A program made the translations under genes and the position numbers. From NCBI GenBank assembly GCA_016875405.1, contig VGRJ01000013.1, positions 1-64,000 of the forward strand: 64,000 nt of DNA. The letters run 5' to 3'. The stretch comes from Deltaproteobacteria bacterium. GTDB taxonomy: Bacteria; Myxococcota_A; Polyangia; Polyangiales; Polyangiaceae. Shown in pieces: positions 45,169-55,044 of the stretch (its first letter is position 1; each line of letters starts with the position of its first letter). The notes beneath the pieces were generated by a model. The model saw only the letters and a program-made list of their open reading frames with translations, made no database searches and was not told the origin of the DNA.

Positions 45169-46595
45169 TCGACCACCTTCACCTGGATGGCGTTGGTCGT
45201 ACCGGACACGCCGACGGGCGCGCCGAACACGGCGACGAAGGAGTCCCCCGGCGTGACCATCCCGTTCGCGAGCAAGAGGGCGTGGGCGCGCTTGATCATC
45301 TCGTCCGAGTCACGAAGGTGCTCGATATAAATCGGGACCACGCCCCAGAGCAGGCAGAGCTGGCGGAGCGTCTTCGAGTTCGGCGACAGACCGATGATCG
45401 GCGCCGACGGACGCGCCCCCGAGGCAAAGCGCGCGGTGAGTCCGCTCTCGGTAAAGGCGACGAGGACCTTCGCCCCAACGGAGTTGGTGATGTCGCAGGC
45501 ACCGCGCGCCACGGACTCGGCGATGCGCGTGCGGTCAGAGAGCGGCCGCACGACTGCGGCAGGTCGATAAAACGCGCTCTGCTCGGCCTCGAGGACGATC
45601 CGATGCATCATGCGAACGACCAGCGCGGGGTGCTTTCCCATCGCGGTCTCGCCCGAGAGCATCACTGCGTCGGCACCATCGAACACTGCGGTCGCGACAT
45701 CGCTCGCCTCGGCCCGCGTCGGGCGCTGGGAGGTCACCATGGACTGCATCATCTCCGTCGCGACGATCGCGGGGCGTTGATGCTGTCGCGCGAGGCCGAG
45801 GATCTTTCGCTGGATGACCGGCACGTGCTCGGGGCTGAACTCGACGCCTAGATCGCCGCGCGCGACCATCACTGCGTCCGAGGCGAGCACGATCGCCTCG
45901 AGGTGCTCGATCGCCTGCGGGGTCTCGAGCTTCGCGACGACCGGCGTCGGACGTCCCCACGCTTCGCAGATGTCGCGGACGAGACGCACCTCGGCCGCCG
46001 TCCGAACGAACGAGAGCGCGACGTAGTCGACCCCCTGCGAGAGCCCAAACGAGAGGTCCTGTTTGTCCTTCTCCGTCAGCGACTCGATGCGCACGCGGTC
46101 GGCGGGGATGTGGACGCCAACCTTGTCGCGTAGCGTCCCCGCCTGCGTACAGCGCGCACGGACCTTCCCGCCGCCGACCTCGATGACCTCGACGTTGACG
46201 CGACCGTCATCGAGCAAGAGCACGTCGCCGACCCGGAGATCCTCGGCGAGGCCGCGATAATGGATGAGGACGGTCCCCTCCGGTGCGAGCGTGTTGGCCG
46301 AATCGGTCTCGGCGAGCCATACCTCGGCATCGAGCGCGATCTCGAGCGTACCGCCATCGAAGCGGCCCGTTCGGATCTTGGGTCCGCAGAGGTCTTGGAG
46401 GATCGCGACCTCGCGACCGCAGCGCTCCGCCGCGGCGCGGACCCGGCGGATCCGCTCGGCGTGCTCTTCGTGGCTGCCGTGCGAGAAATTGAGTCGAGCG
46501 ACGTTCATGCCGGCCTCGATCAACTCGACGAGCGCCTCGGGCGAGTCCGAAGCAGGTCCGAGGGTGCAGATGATCTTCGCTAGCCGCGTCGCCAC
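45165..46595 (-). CDS. pyk: Pyruvate kinase
   Basis: 476 residues from GTG 46595; the frame runs upstream to 46712 but conservation begins at ATRLAKIICTLGPAS. All type signatures are present: MNVARLNFSHGS, DLCGPKIRTG, LSFVRTAAEV, the active-site segment VVAKLETPQAIEHLE, VMVARGDLGVE, ATEMMQSM and DVATAVFDGADAVMLSGETAMGKHP. It makes pyruvate and ATP from phosphoenolpyruvate and ADP in the cytoplasm. It is divergent from lysA (115-base gap) and precedes a Ser/Thr kinase with which it overlaps by four bases. Confidence 0.97.
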   Translation of the reverse strand: MATRLAKIICTLGPASDSPEALVELIEAGMNVARLNFSHGSHEEHAERIRRVRAAAERCGREVAILQDLCGPKIRTGRFDGGTLEIALDAEVWLAETDSANTLAPEGTVLIHYRGLAEDLRVGDVLLLDDGRVNVEVIEVGGGKVRARCTQAGTLRDKVGVHIPADRVRIESLTEKDKQDLSFGLSQGVDYVALSFVRTAAEVRLVRDICEAWGRPTPVVAKLETPQAIEHLEAIVLASDAVMVARGDLGVEFSPEHVPVIQRKILGLARQHQRPAIVATEMMQSMVTSQRPTRAEASDVATAVFDGADAVMLSGETAMGKHPALVVRMMHRIVLEAEQSAFYRPAAVVRPLSDRTRIAESVARGACDITNSVGAKVLVAFTESGLTARFASGARPSAPIIGLSPNSKTLRQLCLLWGVVPIYIEHLRDSDEMIKRAHALLLANGMVTPGDSFVAVFGAPVGVSGTTNAIQVKVVE

Positions 46596-46710
46596 GGGCC
46601 GAGGATGGCATAGCGCGGCGGGGGTCGGAAGGGATGTTGCGCTTGACCCGGGCCGCGCCGTCCTCCAAAAGCGGTCCATGTTCTCCCGCGACCAGGAGGG
46701 GCGAGCGGTC

Positions 46711-47931
46711 ATGGCCGGTCGCTCGATCGGCGAGCTGCTCGATTCGGTCGGGGTTCCGACGCCCGCCTACGTGTACGACCTCGGGGCGATGGCTGACGAG
46801 GCGCGCGAGCTATCCGATGGCTTCGGGGGTCAGCGCTTCCTCATCGCCTACGCGGTGAAGGCAAACACCGCGGGCTCCGTCCTGCGCACCCTCGTGGACG
46901 AGGGCTGCGGCGCAGAGGTTGGCTCCGCTGGCGAGCTCGCGGTCGCGCAAGGAGCCGGCGTCGCACCGGACCGCGTGCTCCTGTCCGGAATGGCCAAGAG
47001 CATCGACGCCCTCGACCGCGCCATCGGCGCCGGGAGCGAAGGGATCCTCGCCATCCAGGTCGACGCGGTGGGCGAGCTCGCCACGATCGCCGCTCGCGCC
47101 CGGGCCATCGGACGGGTGGGACGGGTCGCGCTTCGGCTCAACCCGGGCGTCCTCGCCGATACGCATGAAGCGATCGCCACCGGACACGACGACGCCAAGT
47201 TCGGGATCGCGCTCGACGACGTCGGGGCCGCGCTCGGGGCGCTCGAGGCGACGGCAGGCGCGCTCAAGCTCGTGGGCGTCGGTGGGCACGTCGGCTCACA
47301 GCTGACGCGCCTCGACGATTACCTCGATGGAGCGAGACCTCTGCTCGACGTCGCGGCGTCGCTGCGAGGCCTCGAGTTCGTCGACCTCGGCGGGGGATTC
47401 GGCATCGATTACGGCGCCGGGTGCCCGGTCCGGCCTCGAGATTTCGCGAACGCGGCGACGAGGCTTGTGCGTGAGCGGCTCGGGAGCGCGCTCACCTTGG
47501 TGGTCGAGCCAGGACGCTCGCTCGTCGGACCACACGGAGCGCTCGTGGCCTCGGCGGTCGCGCGCAAGGTGAGCGGCGCGCGACGGTGGCTCGTGCTCGA
47601 CGCCGGCATGACGGACCTATTAAGGCCCGCTCTTTACGGCGCACGTCATCGCATCGAGCCGCTCGACGCACTCCCGGTCGAGGAGACGCAGGGTTGGCGC
47701 GTCGTAGGTCCGGTGTGCGAGTCGACCGATGACTTCGGGGAGTACCCGCTTGGCGACGCCCCACCTGAGCGCGTGGTCATCCGCGACGCGGGCGCGTATG
47801 GCTTCACCATGGCGAGCCAGTACAATGGGCGCTCGTTGCCGACCGAGGTGTTCCTTCACCCGTCGGGGACGGTCACCGTCAGTCGCGCCGGGGCCGAGGG
47901 CGAGTGGGTCCGCGAGCGCCTCGGGGCCTGA
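46711..47931 (+). CDS. lysA: Diaminopimelate decarboxylase
   Basis: 406 residues from ATG 46711, preceded by AGGAGGGG nine bases upstream; this excludes ATG 46678 and the longer open frame. PLP-binding Lys50 is in AYAVKANTAGS. Other family motifs are GAEVGSAGEL, GVGGHVGSQ, VDLGGGFGIDY, VEPGRSLVG, GPVCESTDDFG and the DAGAYGFTMASQYNGR ending. It converts meso-diaminopimelate to lysine, and is a fold-type III PLP enzyme. The shift from the HxGS motif of canonical LysA (HIGSQ) to HVGSQ is within the family range. Confidence 0.95.
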   Translation: MAGRSIGELLDSVGVPTPAYVYDLGAMADEARELSDGFGGQRFLIAYAVKANTAGSVLRTLVDEGCGAEVGSAGELAVAQGAGVAPDRVLLSGMAKSIDALDRAIGAGSEGILAIQVDAVGELATIAARARAIGRVGRVALRLNPGVLADTHEAIATGHDDAKFGIALDDVGAALGALEATAGALKLVGVGGHVGSQLTRLDDYLDGARPLLDVAASLRGLEFVDLGGGFGIDYGAGCPVRPRDFANAATRLVRERLGSALTLVVEPGRSLVGPHGALVASAVARKVSGARRWLVLDAGMTDLLRPALYGARHRIEPLDALPVEETQGWRVVGPVCESTDDFGEYPLGDAPPERVVIRDAGAYGFTMASQYNGRSLPTEVFLHPSGTVTVSRAGAEGEWVRERLGA

Positions 47932-47940
47932 CTCGGCCCC
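47923..47940. terminator. Possible bidirectional hairpin between convergent lysA and the downstream gene
   Basis: A perfect GGGGCC/GGCCCC 6-bp stem with a 6-base loop spans the lysA stop codon and ends one base before the stop of the convergent gene. No clear T-run follows on either side, so it would be a weak or Rho-assisted site. Confidence 0.4.
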
Positions 47941-50223
47941 TCAGTCTTCGGACGTTCGCCCTTGAGGCGCGGGCAAGGGAGGCGGACGCCAAGAGGTCGA
48001 GCGGCGTCCTGGCTCGCTGCCGCGAGGCGGGGGGATGGTCGAACGCCGGGCACGAAGGACTGGCTCCTCGAGCTCGAGCTCCACTCCGAGGGCCCGACAA
48101 CGGCGCGCGAGGCGCTCACCGTCGACTCCAGGGACGACGAGGAGCCCCCCCGGCGGCGACGGATCGAGGAACAGGTCCGCGACTCCGGCGCGCGTGCGGA
48201 GCATCTCACGAACCTCGACATCCTCGATCCAGACGAACCCCGCGGACGGCGTGAACGTCCCCTGCCCGACGACGGTCCCTGCCTCTTCGAGCATGCGGCG
48301 AACCGGCTCGGACAGGGGCGCGAGGCCCTCGAGCCGGCGTCGCATCTCGGCAGCCCCGAGACCGAGCGCGAGCCCCCGACTCACCGACGCGGCGGAGAGC
48401 TCGAGGTCAAGCCCAGGGTCGATGCCACGGAGCTCGACGAACGTCGCAAGCTCGAGCAGCTCCGAGAGCCGCACTCCGCCGCCCACCTTGACTCTCCGCT
48501 CATCGTCGAAGGACGTCGTTTCGTCCGCGCGGCTCAACGTCGCACCCGCGACGGCCTCGCGTCCGAAGGCGCTAAGGCGCAGGGCGGAGTCATCGCCGTG
48601 CCCGGTCGCCGCGTCGGTCGCGCCAACGTCGACCGCCCCGAGCGCTGGCAAGGAATCGAGCAGGATGCGCCGAACGAGCGCTCCCTCTTCAGGCACCTCG
48701 ACGCTGGCCCGGCGTGCCCATCGCTCGAAGAGGCGTCGCAAGCCTCCCATGCGCGGATCGTCACCGACATAGGCGACCAACTCGGGCACGGCTGCCCACT
48801 GGCCTTCTCCGAGGTCGACGAGAGCGTCGAGGATCACCTCACGAAGGACGCCGACAGGGCTCACGTCGCGCGCGTCGGCGGCGAGTCGGAGGAGCTCGGC
48901 CTCGGGCCTCGCCTCGTCCCAAGCACCGCCGCGCCGCCAGGCATCGAAGAGAGCCCGCGAGAGCTCGCGGAGACGGAGCGTGCCAGGGGGCGCGACCGGA
49001 GACAGAGCGCCCGACTCCCAGAGCCCGAGAGCGCGCGAGAGCGCCACCAGCATCGCCGTCTCCTCGAAGGAGCGCCCGAAACGTTGAGCGAGCTTCGACA
49101 CGAGCGAGCGCGGCGTTCCGACGCCGGGCTTCACATCGCCCGCGAGCGAGGCCTCACGCACGGCGAGCGCGAGCGCGAGCAAGAACGGCCCGGGGTCGCG
49201 CGAGAACCGGGCGCGGCGCGGCAGGAGGTCGTCCTCGCCGACCTTGCCGCGAACCGCGTCCCGACGACGCTCTCTCTCGCGTCGTCGCTCGGCCCCGACG
49301 AGCGCCGTGATTTCGCTCGGAAGGACGTATCGATTCGGGTGAATCGGAAACAAAAACCCACGCTTTTCGAGCGCAAACGCCGCGCCGCGGCGTCCTGCTG
49401 CGACGCCGTAAGAGCCGCGCAGACGCATCGGCTCACGCTCGAGGTCCATCAGCTCTTCCGTGTCGACCTCACCGCCGACCTCCTCGAGGTGTTCGAGGAG
49501 GCGCCGCTCCTGATGCGAGACTCGCTCGAGCTCCGCCGCGATGGACTTCGAATCACCCAAGACCTCCCACGCCTGCTCGAGAGACAGCGCGATGGGCGGC
49601 GTGCTGGGCCGACCGAGGTAGTGGGTCGCGATCGCGCTCGCCGTCTCGAACGGTGCTTCCGCGAGCAGCGCGCGGAGCGAACGCGGATCTTCCCCGTCGC
49701 TCGCCTTCATTTGAACGAGGAAGGCCGTCGGCAGCACGAGCTCGAAGACGTGCCCTCCCTGCGGTGCGCCATGCCGCTCTCGGTACTCGTCCGCGAGCTC
49801 TTCGTCCGCCACCCGCGCAAAGACGACGCCGCGCCGCACGAGCACGTCGAGCCCCACGGGCACCGCGCCCACGACGAGCGTCCCGCCGGACTCGGCAATG
49901 CGTCGCAGGAGCGCGGCGCTCGGAGCAGGGAGCCGCGCCGGGTCTCTCACATCGGGGAGCTTCACGAGGCCGCGGGCGATCTGCGCGACCTCATCGAGCC
50001 GCTTCTTCGGATCGACCTCGATCGCCATGCGTTCGGCGAGCGCGAGGAGCTCTTTCCGCGGCAAGGCCCTCAGGATCGACTCGAGCCTCCGCTCGGAAGT
50101 CGCAGCCTCGGCGGCAGGCACGGCGGCGTCGACGCTGTCGGCCTCCGAGGGCGGTGGCGGGAGCGTCGTTCGCCTAGGTGACTCCTGGGCGGCGCGGGGG
50201 CGCTTGTTGCCTCGTTCGGGCAT
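47941..50223 (-). CDS. Protein with XPB-N/helicase-associated domain but no helicase motor
   Basis: 760 residues from ATG 50223 (AGGA about ten bases upstream). The frame continues to 50637 through the 18-bp repeats, which I do not take as coding. An N-terminal helical part (about 40-80, RALPRKELLALAERMAIEVD) resembles a Rho-N/SAP-like start. The long middle is helical. The C-terminal third (about 600-760) has the pattern of the XPB/Ssl2 N-terminal (Helicase_C_3) domain: LLELATFVELRGIDPG, SVSRGLALGLGAAEMRRRLEGL, PLSEPVRRMLEEAG, followed by FVWIEDVEVREML. No Walker A, DEAH or motif VI is present. A DNA-binding or regulatory role is possible but not shown. Confidence 0.6.
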   Translation of the reverse strand: MPERGNKRPRAAQESPRRTTLPPPPSEADSVDAAVPAAEAATSERRLESILRALPRKELLALAERMAIEVDPKKRLDEVAQIARGLVKLPDVRDPARLPAPSAALLRRIAESGGTLVVGAVPVGLDVLVRRGVVFARVADEELADEYRERHGAPQGGHVFELVLPTAFLVQMKASDGEDPRSLRALLAEAPFETASAIATHYLGRPSTPPIALSLEQAWEVLGDSKSIAAELERVSHQERRLLEHLEEVGGEVDTEELMDLEREPMRLRGSYGVAAGRRGAAFALEKRGFLFPIHPNRYVLPSEITALVGAERRRERERRRDAVRGKVGEDDLLPRRARFSRDPGPFLLALALAVREASLAGDVKPGVGTPRSLVSKLAQRFGRSFEETAMLVALSRALGLWESGALSPVAPPGTLRLRELSRALFDAWRRGGAWDEARPEAELLRLAADARDVSPVGVLREVILDALVDLGEGQWAAVPELVAYVGDDPRMGGLRRLFERWARRASVEVPEEGALVRRILLDSLPALGAVDVGATDAATGHGDDSALRLSAFGREAVAGATLSRADETTSFDDERRVKVGGGVRLSELLELATFVELRGIDPGLDLELSAASVSRGLALGLGAAEMRRRLEGLAPLSEPVRRMLEEAGTVVGQGTFTPSAGFVWIEDVEVREMLRTRAGVADLFLDPSPPGGLLVVPGVDGERLARRCRALGVELELEEPVLRARRSTIPPPRGSEPGRRSTSWRPPPLPAPQGRTSED

Positions 50224-50348
50224 CGTGGTGTGGTCCTGGGGGCGCGGTCGGCGGAGGTCCTCGCGAACCGAGCCCTCCAGCATAGACCGAGCGGGGCCCG
50301 TCACCAACCCGGTGCGTGAAGAGTTCATCGCCGCGCTCGCCTCTCGGC

Positions 50349-50438
50349 GTGCTGCCGGCGTTCGACGTGCTGCCGGCGTTCGGCGTGCTGCCGGCGTTCG
50401 ACGTGCTGCCGGCGTTCGACGTGCTGCCGGCGATCGGC
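50349..50438. repeat. Five 18-bp tandem repeats between divergent genes
   Basis: Five 18-bp units (50349, 50367, 50385, 50403, 50421); units 1, 3 and 4 are identical, unit 2 has one change and unit 5 two or three. They lie in the 259-base region 50224-50482 between the ATG of the XPB-N-like gene and the GTG of the HD gene. Both flanking frames stay open through them. No other signal is seen in the region. Confidence 0.9.
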
Positions 50439-50482
50439 TTCCTACCCGCGCACGCCTACCTACTCGCGCTAAGCTACCTTCC

Positions 50483-51787
50483 GTGCTCCTTCGCGATCCC
50501 GTCCACGGTCTCATCTCGTTCGAACTCGAGGAGGAGCTCATCGTCCCTCGACTCCTCGAGGCTCCCGAGGTGCAGCGCCTTCGGCGCATTCGGCAGCTCG
50601 GCCTCACGAGCCTCGCGTTCCCGGGAGCGGAGCACACCCGCCTCTCACACGCCCTCGGCGCGGCTCACGTGATGCAGCTCTTCGTCGCGCGCCTCCGCAA
50701 GGTCCACGACGAGCTGCCCTTCTGGCAACGCCTGACGAGCGAGCGCGCGCGCGACGCGCTCGCCGCCGCGCTCCTTCATGACATCGGTCATGGGCCGCTC
50801 TCGCACCTCTTCGAGGACGCGGTCGAGCACGCGACCGGGCGCTGCCGCGCGCACGAGGAGTGGACCGAGCAGATCCTGCTCGACGAGGGGACCGAGGTGC
50901 ATCGAATCCTGTCCCGCGACGACCCGGAGCTGCCGCGGCGCGTCGCTGGGCTCGTCCGCGGCGAACACCAGCTCCCCTACCTCGCCCGGGCCGTGAGCGG
51001 CACGTTCGACGTCGATCGTTGCGACTATCTCCTTCGCGACGCGCATGCGACCGGCGTCGGATACGGGGACTATGACCTACCGTGGCTCCTCCGAAGCCTC
51101 CGTTTCGGCGAGAGTCACGGCGGCGCGCCCCCCGGCCTCGCGATCGACGGCCCCAAGGGCATGAACGCCATCGAGTCTTTCATCCTCGCGCGGCTCTTCA
51201 TGTTTCAGCAGGTGTATTTCCACAAAGCGACGCGCGCAGCCGAGTGGATGATCCGCGCGATCCTGCGCCGCGCGATGCACCTCATCCAGGACGGGGAGCA
51301 CCTCGTGAACGTCCCGGCAGCGATGGTCGCGTTCGCCGCCGGGGACACGCCGTCGCTCGGCGACTACCTCGCCCTTGACGATCAGGCGTTGCTCGAGACG
51401 ATCAACGGCTGGCGAGACACGCGCGACCCGGTCCTCGCCGATCTCTGTCAGCGCTTGCGGGCACGCGTGCTCTTCAAGACCGAGGAGCTCTACGGAGAGG
51501 CCCAGCTCTCGCCGCGCCGTGAGGCCGCGTACGCCATCGTCCGAGCGATCGCCGAAGAGGAGGGATTCAACCCCGACTACTACACCGGTCTCGACGTGGC
51601 GACCGACACGCCTTACGCCGAAGACAGCTCCCTCACGGTGCTCTTCGGCACGGGCGGCCCCCGACGACCCACCGAGGTGTCCTTCGTCCTCGATCGGCTG
51701 AAGGACGAGACCTTGTCTCGCGTGCGGGTGGTGTTCCCGCGCGAGATCCGACCGCGCGTCCGCGAAGCGCTCGCGAACCTCACCTGA
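50483..51787 (+). CDS. HD-domain phosphohydrolase (dGTPase-like)
   Basis: 434 residues from GTG 50483, giving the expected family start LLRDPVHGLISFE. The HD domain (about 45-180) shows RLRRIRQLGLTSLAFPGAEH, TRLSHALGAAHV, the metal-binding ALLHDIGHGPLSHLFE and DVDRCDYLLRDAHATG, typical of the YwfO/dGTP triphosphohydrolase-like group. Later segments (FMFQQVYFHKATRAAEWMI) are also characteristic. Metal-dependent phosphohydrolase activity on nucleotides is likely; exact substrate unknown. A weak ribosome site precedes the start. The next gene begins one base after its stop. Confidence 0.9.
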   Translation: MLLRDPVHGLISFELEEELIVPRLLEAPEVQRLRRIRQLGLTSLAFPGAEHTRLSHALGAAHVMQLFVARLRKVHDELPFWQRLTSERARDALAAALLHDIGHGPLSHLFEDAVEHATGRCRAHEEWTEQILLDEGTEVHRILSRDDPELPRRVAGLVRGEHQLPYLARAVSGTFDVDRCDYLLRDAHATGVGYGDYDLPWLLRSLRFGESHGGAPPGLAIDGPKGMNAIESFILARLFMFQQVYFHKATRAAEWMIRAILRRAMHLIQDGEHLVNVPAAMVAFAAGDTPSLGDYLALDDQALLETINGWRDTRDPVLADLCQRLRARVLFKTEELYGEAQLSPRREAAYAIVRAIAEEEGFNPDYYTGLDVATDTPYAEDSSLTVLFGTGGPRRPTEVSFVLDRLKDETLSRVRVVFPREIRPRVREALANLT

Positions 51788-51788
51788 C

Positions 51789-52436
51789 ATGCACCGACCA
51801 CGTCGCCTTCTGGCTCGCCTCGCGTCCCTCGCTGCGGTCGCCGCCCTTCTGCTCGTCGCCTTTCGCGCCTCCGCCGAAGCCTCGCCCCACTCCGCCGACG
51901 GTGCGTACGGGAGGCTCGACGGAGATCTCCTCCTTGGAGCGGACGCGACGGTCACCCTCGGTGAGGACGGTGGTGCCGTAGGCGCACGCGTCGTCGCGAC
52001 GTACCTGACGATGGTCGGCCTCTACGCAGCCTACGACGAGGGCGTCGGCGCCGCGGAGCAGCCGCTGGTTCGGCGCTTCGCTGGGGGCATCGGCGTCCGC
52101 CCCCTGTTCCTCGGGCGCTTCGTCAGCGATCTCGAGCGCGGTCCGGCGCTGCTCGATTTGTGGCTCGACTCGTTCGGGCTCGAGCTCGGAGCGTTTGTCG
52201 GGTGGCGCGAGCACGAGGGCTGCCACGGAGCCTGCCGCGTCGACGGTCTCGAGGTCGCCGGCACCATGACGCTCCCGCTCCTCTCGCGCGTGAGCGGACC
52301 TTCGCTTGGCCTTCGCGCTGGAGCCCGCGCTCCGCTCGGCGGCGAGGCGACCGACCTTGGCCCCGAAGGCTTCCTAACGCTCTCGCTCGGTTATCAGGCC
52401 CTCGTGGCCACCGGGCTCGTCGACTCGGCGCGTTGA
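51789..52436 (+). CDS. Small exported protein, probable outer-membrane barrel
   Basis: 215 residues. A Sec signal with Arg-rich start and hydrophobic core ends near ASA-EA. The mature chain alternates hydrophobic strands (DLLLGADATVTLGEDGGAVG, VVATYLTMVGLYAAY, RRFAGGIGVRPLFLGRFVSD, FGLELGAFVGWRE, GFLTLSLGYQALVATGL), consistent with a small outer-membrane barrel. One Cys pair (CHGAC) is in a loop. It follows the HD gene by one base and is probably co-transcribed. Function unknown. Confidence 0.65.
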   Translation: MHRPRRLLARLASLAAVAALLLVAFRASAEASPHSADGAYGRLDGDLLLGADATVTLGEDGGAVGARVVATYLTMVGLYAAYDEGVGAAEQPLVRRFAGGIGVRPLFLGRFVSDLERGPALLDLWLDSFGLELGAFVGWREHEGCHGACRVDGLEVAGTMTLPLLSRVSGPSLGLRAGARAPLGGEATDLGPEGFLTLSLGYQALVATGLVDSAR

Positions 52437-52473
52437 ATGGCGCACGCGCCCTCGATCTGGTTATGATGTTAAC

Positions 52474-53970
52474 GTGAGGTCGCTCGCTCGAGTGCTCGCT
52501 ACGATGCTCGCCGTCGCATCGGGGACTACCACGTTCGACGCGACCGCGAAGGACCTCGTGATCGGGAAGGAGCAGATCGCCTCTCTCGGCGGTCGACATC
52601 AGTTCGACGAGGTCACGATCGCCGGAACGCTCCGCGTGACCAAGTACGCGCCCGCGTCTCTGCCCGGGGCCACCGGTTGGCTGCGCCTCGACGCCAAGCG
52701 CGTGACCATCGCCGCTGGCGGCCGCATCGACGCCACGGGATCAGGTTACCAAGGCAGCGCGCAGGGCACGGGGTCGGGCGCCGCGCTCGGCGCGGGAGGC
52801 ACTCCGGCGGTCTCGGACATGAACCTCCTCACGCCTTTCCCCGGCGGCGGAGGCGGGCATGTCGGCGGCGGCGGAGCTGGCATGAGGGTCCCGAACTGCA
52901 AGACGGTGACGGGAGCCGACGGCGGAGAGCCCTACGACAGCGCCGCCGCGCTTACGGCGCTGTTTCTCGCGTCGCGGACCGACCCGTCGATGGCGGACGT
53001 CGGCCCCTACCCAGGGATGGGGAGCTCTGGGGGTACAGCCCACGTCGGCCAGCCCAATGAAAAGCAGAAGGTCGCGGGGGGCGCGGGCGGCGGAGTGATC
53101 GTGGTGCTGGCCCCCGAGCTCGTCCTCGATGGCGCGATCGTCGCGAACGGCGAAGAGCCTAAGAGCGCTTACGCGGGCGCGGCGGGCGGCGGCGCGGGTG
53201 GAACCGTGTATCTCCGCGCGAACACCATCACGAGCGGCGCGAGCGCGCGGCTCGAAGCGACCGGCGGGCGCGGCCTGAAGGGAGCCAGCACTCAAGGGTT
53301 GACGGTCGGCGGAAGCGGCAGCGGAGGGCTCATCCTGGTCGAGTCGAAGGACTCGCCGCCGCTCTCGAGCATCGACTTCCGAGGCGGCGACTCTGCCGCG
53401 AACTGCGTGTCCGCGGGCGCGCTCGGGCTCTTCAATCAGATCGCCCCAGCCGATTGCGCGGACGTCGACGGCGACGGTTTTGCAAGCACGAGCTGCGGCG
53501 GCGACGACTGCGACGACGCGAACGCCGAGATTCACCCGGGCACCCCCGAGCGCTGCGACGGGGTCGATCAGGACTGCAGCGGGAAGGCTGACGACGTCGA
53601 CGGCACGACCGCGTCGAGCGCGACCGCAACGGGCGCGGGCGGACAGGGTGGCGTCGGCGGACAGGGCGGCGTCGGCGGACAGGGCGGCGTCGGCGGACAG
53701 GGCGGCGTCGGTGGGCAGGTTGTCAGCTCGTCTTCGAGCACGGGAGGCGGGACGTCGCTCTGCAAGCTCGGCGAGGCGTGCGTCGACGGCGCGTGCACAC
53801 CGATCGCCCCGACGCCACAACCGATTCCGACGACCGACGGCCCGCGCGTCCGGTTGACGGGCGGCCTCTGCGCGTTCATCGCCTCGTCGCATCCTGCGCG
53901 GCAGCCCTCGGTGCTCGCAGCCCTTGGACTCCTCGCCGTGCTCCAAGCGCGTCGACGACGCTCGACCTGA
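52474..53970 (+). CDS. Secreted Gly-rich protein with MopE-type metal-binding motif and MYXO-CTERM-like tail
   Basis: 498 residues from GTG 52474; a TATGAT box ends only six bases upstream, so the mRNA may be leaderless. A signal peptide (to about 25) is followed by a Gly-rich beta region (about 30-310), then the putative metal-binding MopE motif CADVDGDGFASTSCGGDDCDD with the RCDGVDQDCSGKADD continuation (about 327-370). Four GQGGVG repeats and a Ser run come next. The C-terminus carries a Cys, a hydrophobic stretch and an Arg cluster (SVLAALGLLAVLQARRRR), like a MYXO-CTERM/rhombosortase-type sorting signal with a longer Cys-to-helix distance than usual. Probably surface-anchored or released. 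Confidence 0.75.
   Translation: MRSLARVLATMLAVASGTTTFDATAKDLVIGKEQIASLGGRHQFDEVTIAGTLRVTKYAPASLPGATGWLRLDAKRVTIAAGGRIDATGSGYQGSAQGTGSGAALGAGGTPAVSDMNLLTPFPGGGGGHVGGGGAGMRVPNCKTVTGADGGEPYDSAAALTALFLASRTDPSMADVGPYPGMGSSGGTAHVGQPNEKQKVAGGAGGGVIVVLAPELVLDGAIVANGEEPKSAYAGAAGGGAGGTVYLRANTITSGASARLEATGGRGLKGASTQGLTVGGSGSGGLILVESKDSPPLSSIDFRGGDSAANCVSAGALGLFNQIAPADCADVDGDGFASTSCGGDDCDDANAEIHPGTPERCDGVDQDCSGKADDVDGTTASSATATGAGGQGGVGGQGGVGGQGGVGGQGGVGGQVVSSSSSTGGGTSLCKLGEACVDGACTPIAPTPQPIPTTDGPRVRLTGGLCAFIASSHPARQPSVLAALGLLAVLQARRRRST
53641..53712 (+). repeat. Four 18-bp units encoding GQGGVG repeats
   Basis: Four in-frame 18-bp units at 53641, 53659, 53677 and 53695, differing by one base in the first and last. 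They encode a Gly-rich flexible spacer between the MopE motif and the C-terminal anchor region. Confidence 0.95.
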
Positions 53971-54075
53971 CCTGCGTCGACGCGAACCACGAGCCGAGAA
54001 CCGGGCCGCAAGTCGTTCGTCGGCGCTCACACTTCGCTTGCCCTCGGTCGCCTTTCATTAAAGGATGCGCGCGGC

Positions 54076-55040
<965 letters not shown>

Positions 55041-55044
<4 letters not shown>

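Noticed and set aside
45301-47269. Extra long frames overlapping pyk and lysA on the opposite strands
   Set aside because: Both genes are unambiguous enzymes; overlapping frames have no recognisable domain.
47962-50181. 739-residue plus-strand frame opposite the XPB-N-like gene
   Set aside because: Charged, Arg/Glu-rich translation without domains; the minus-strand frame has a start signal and domain.
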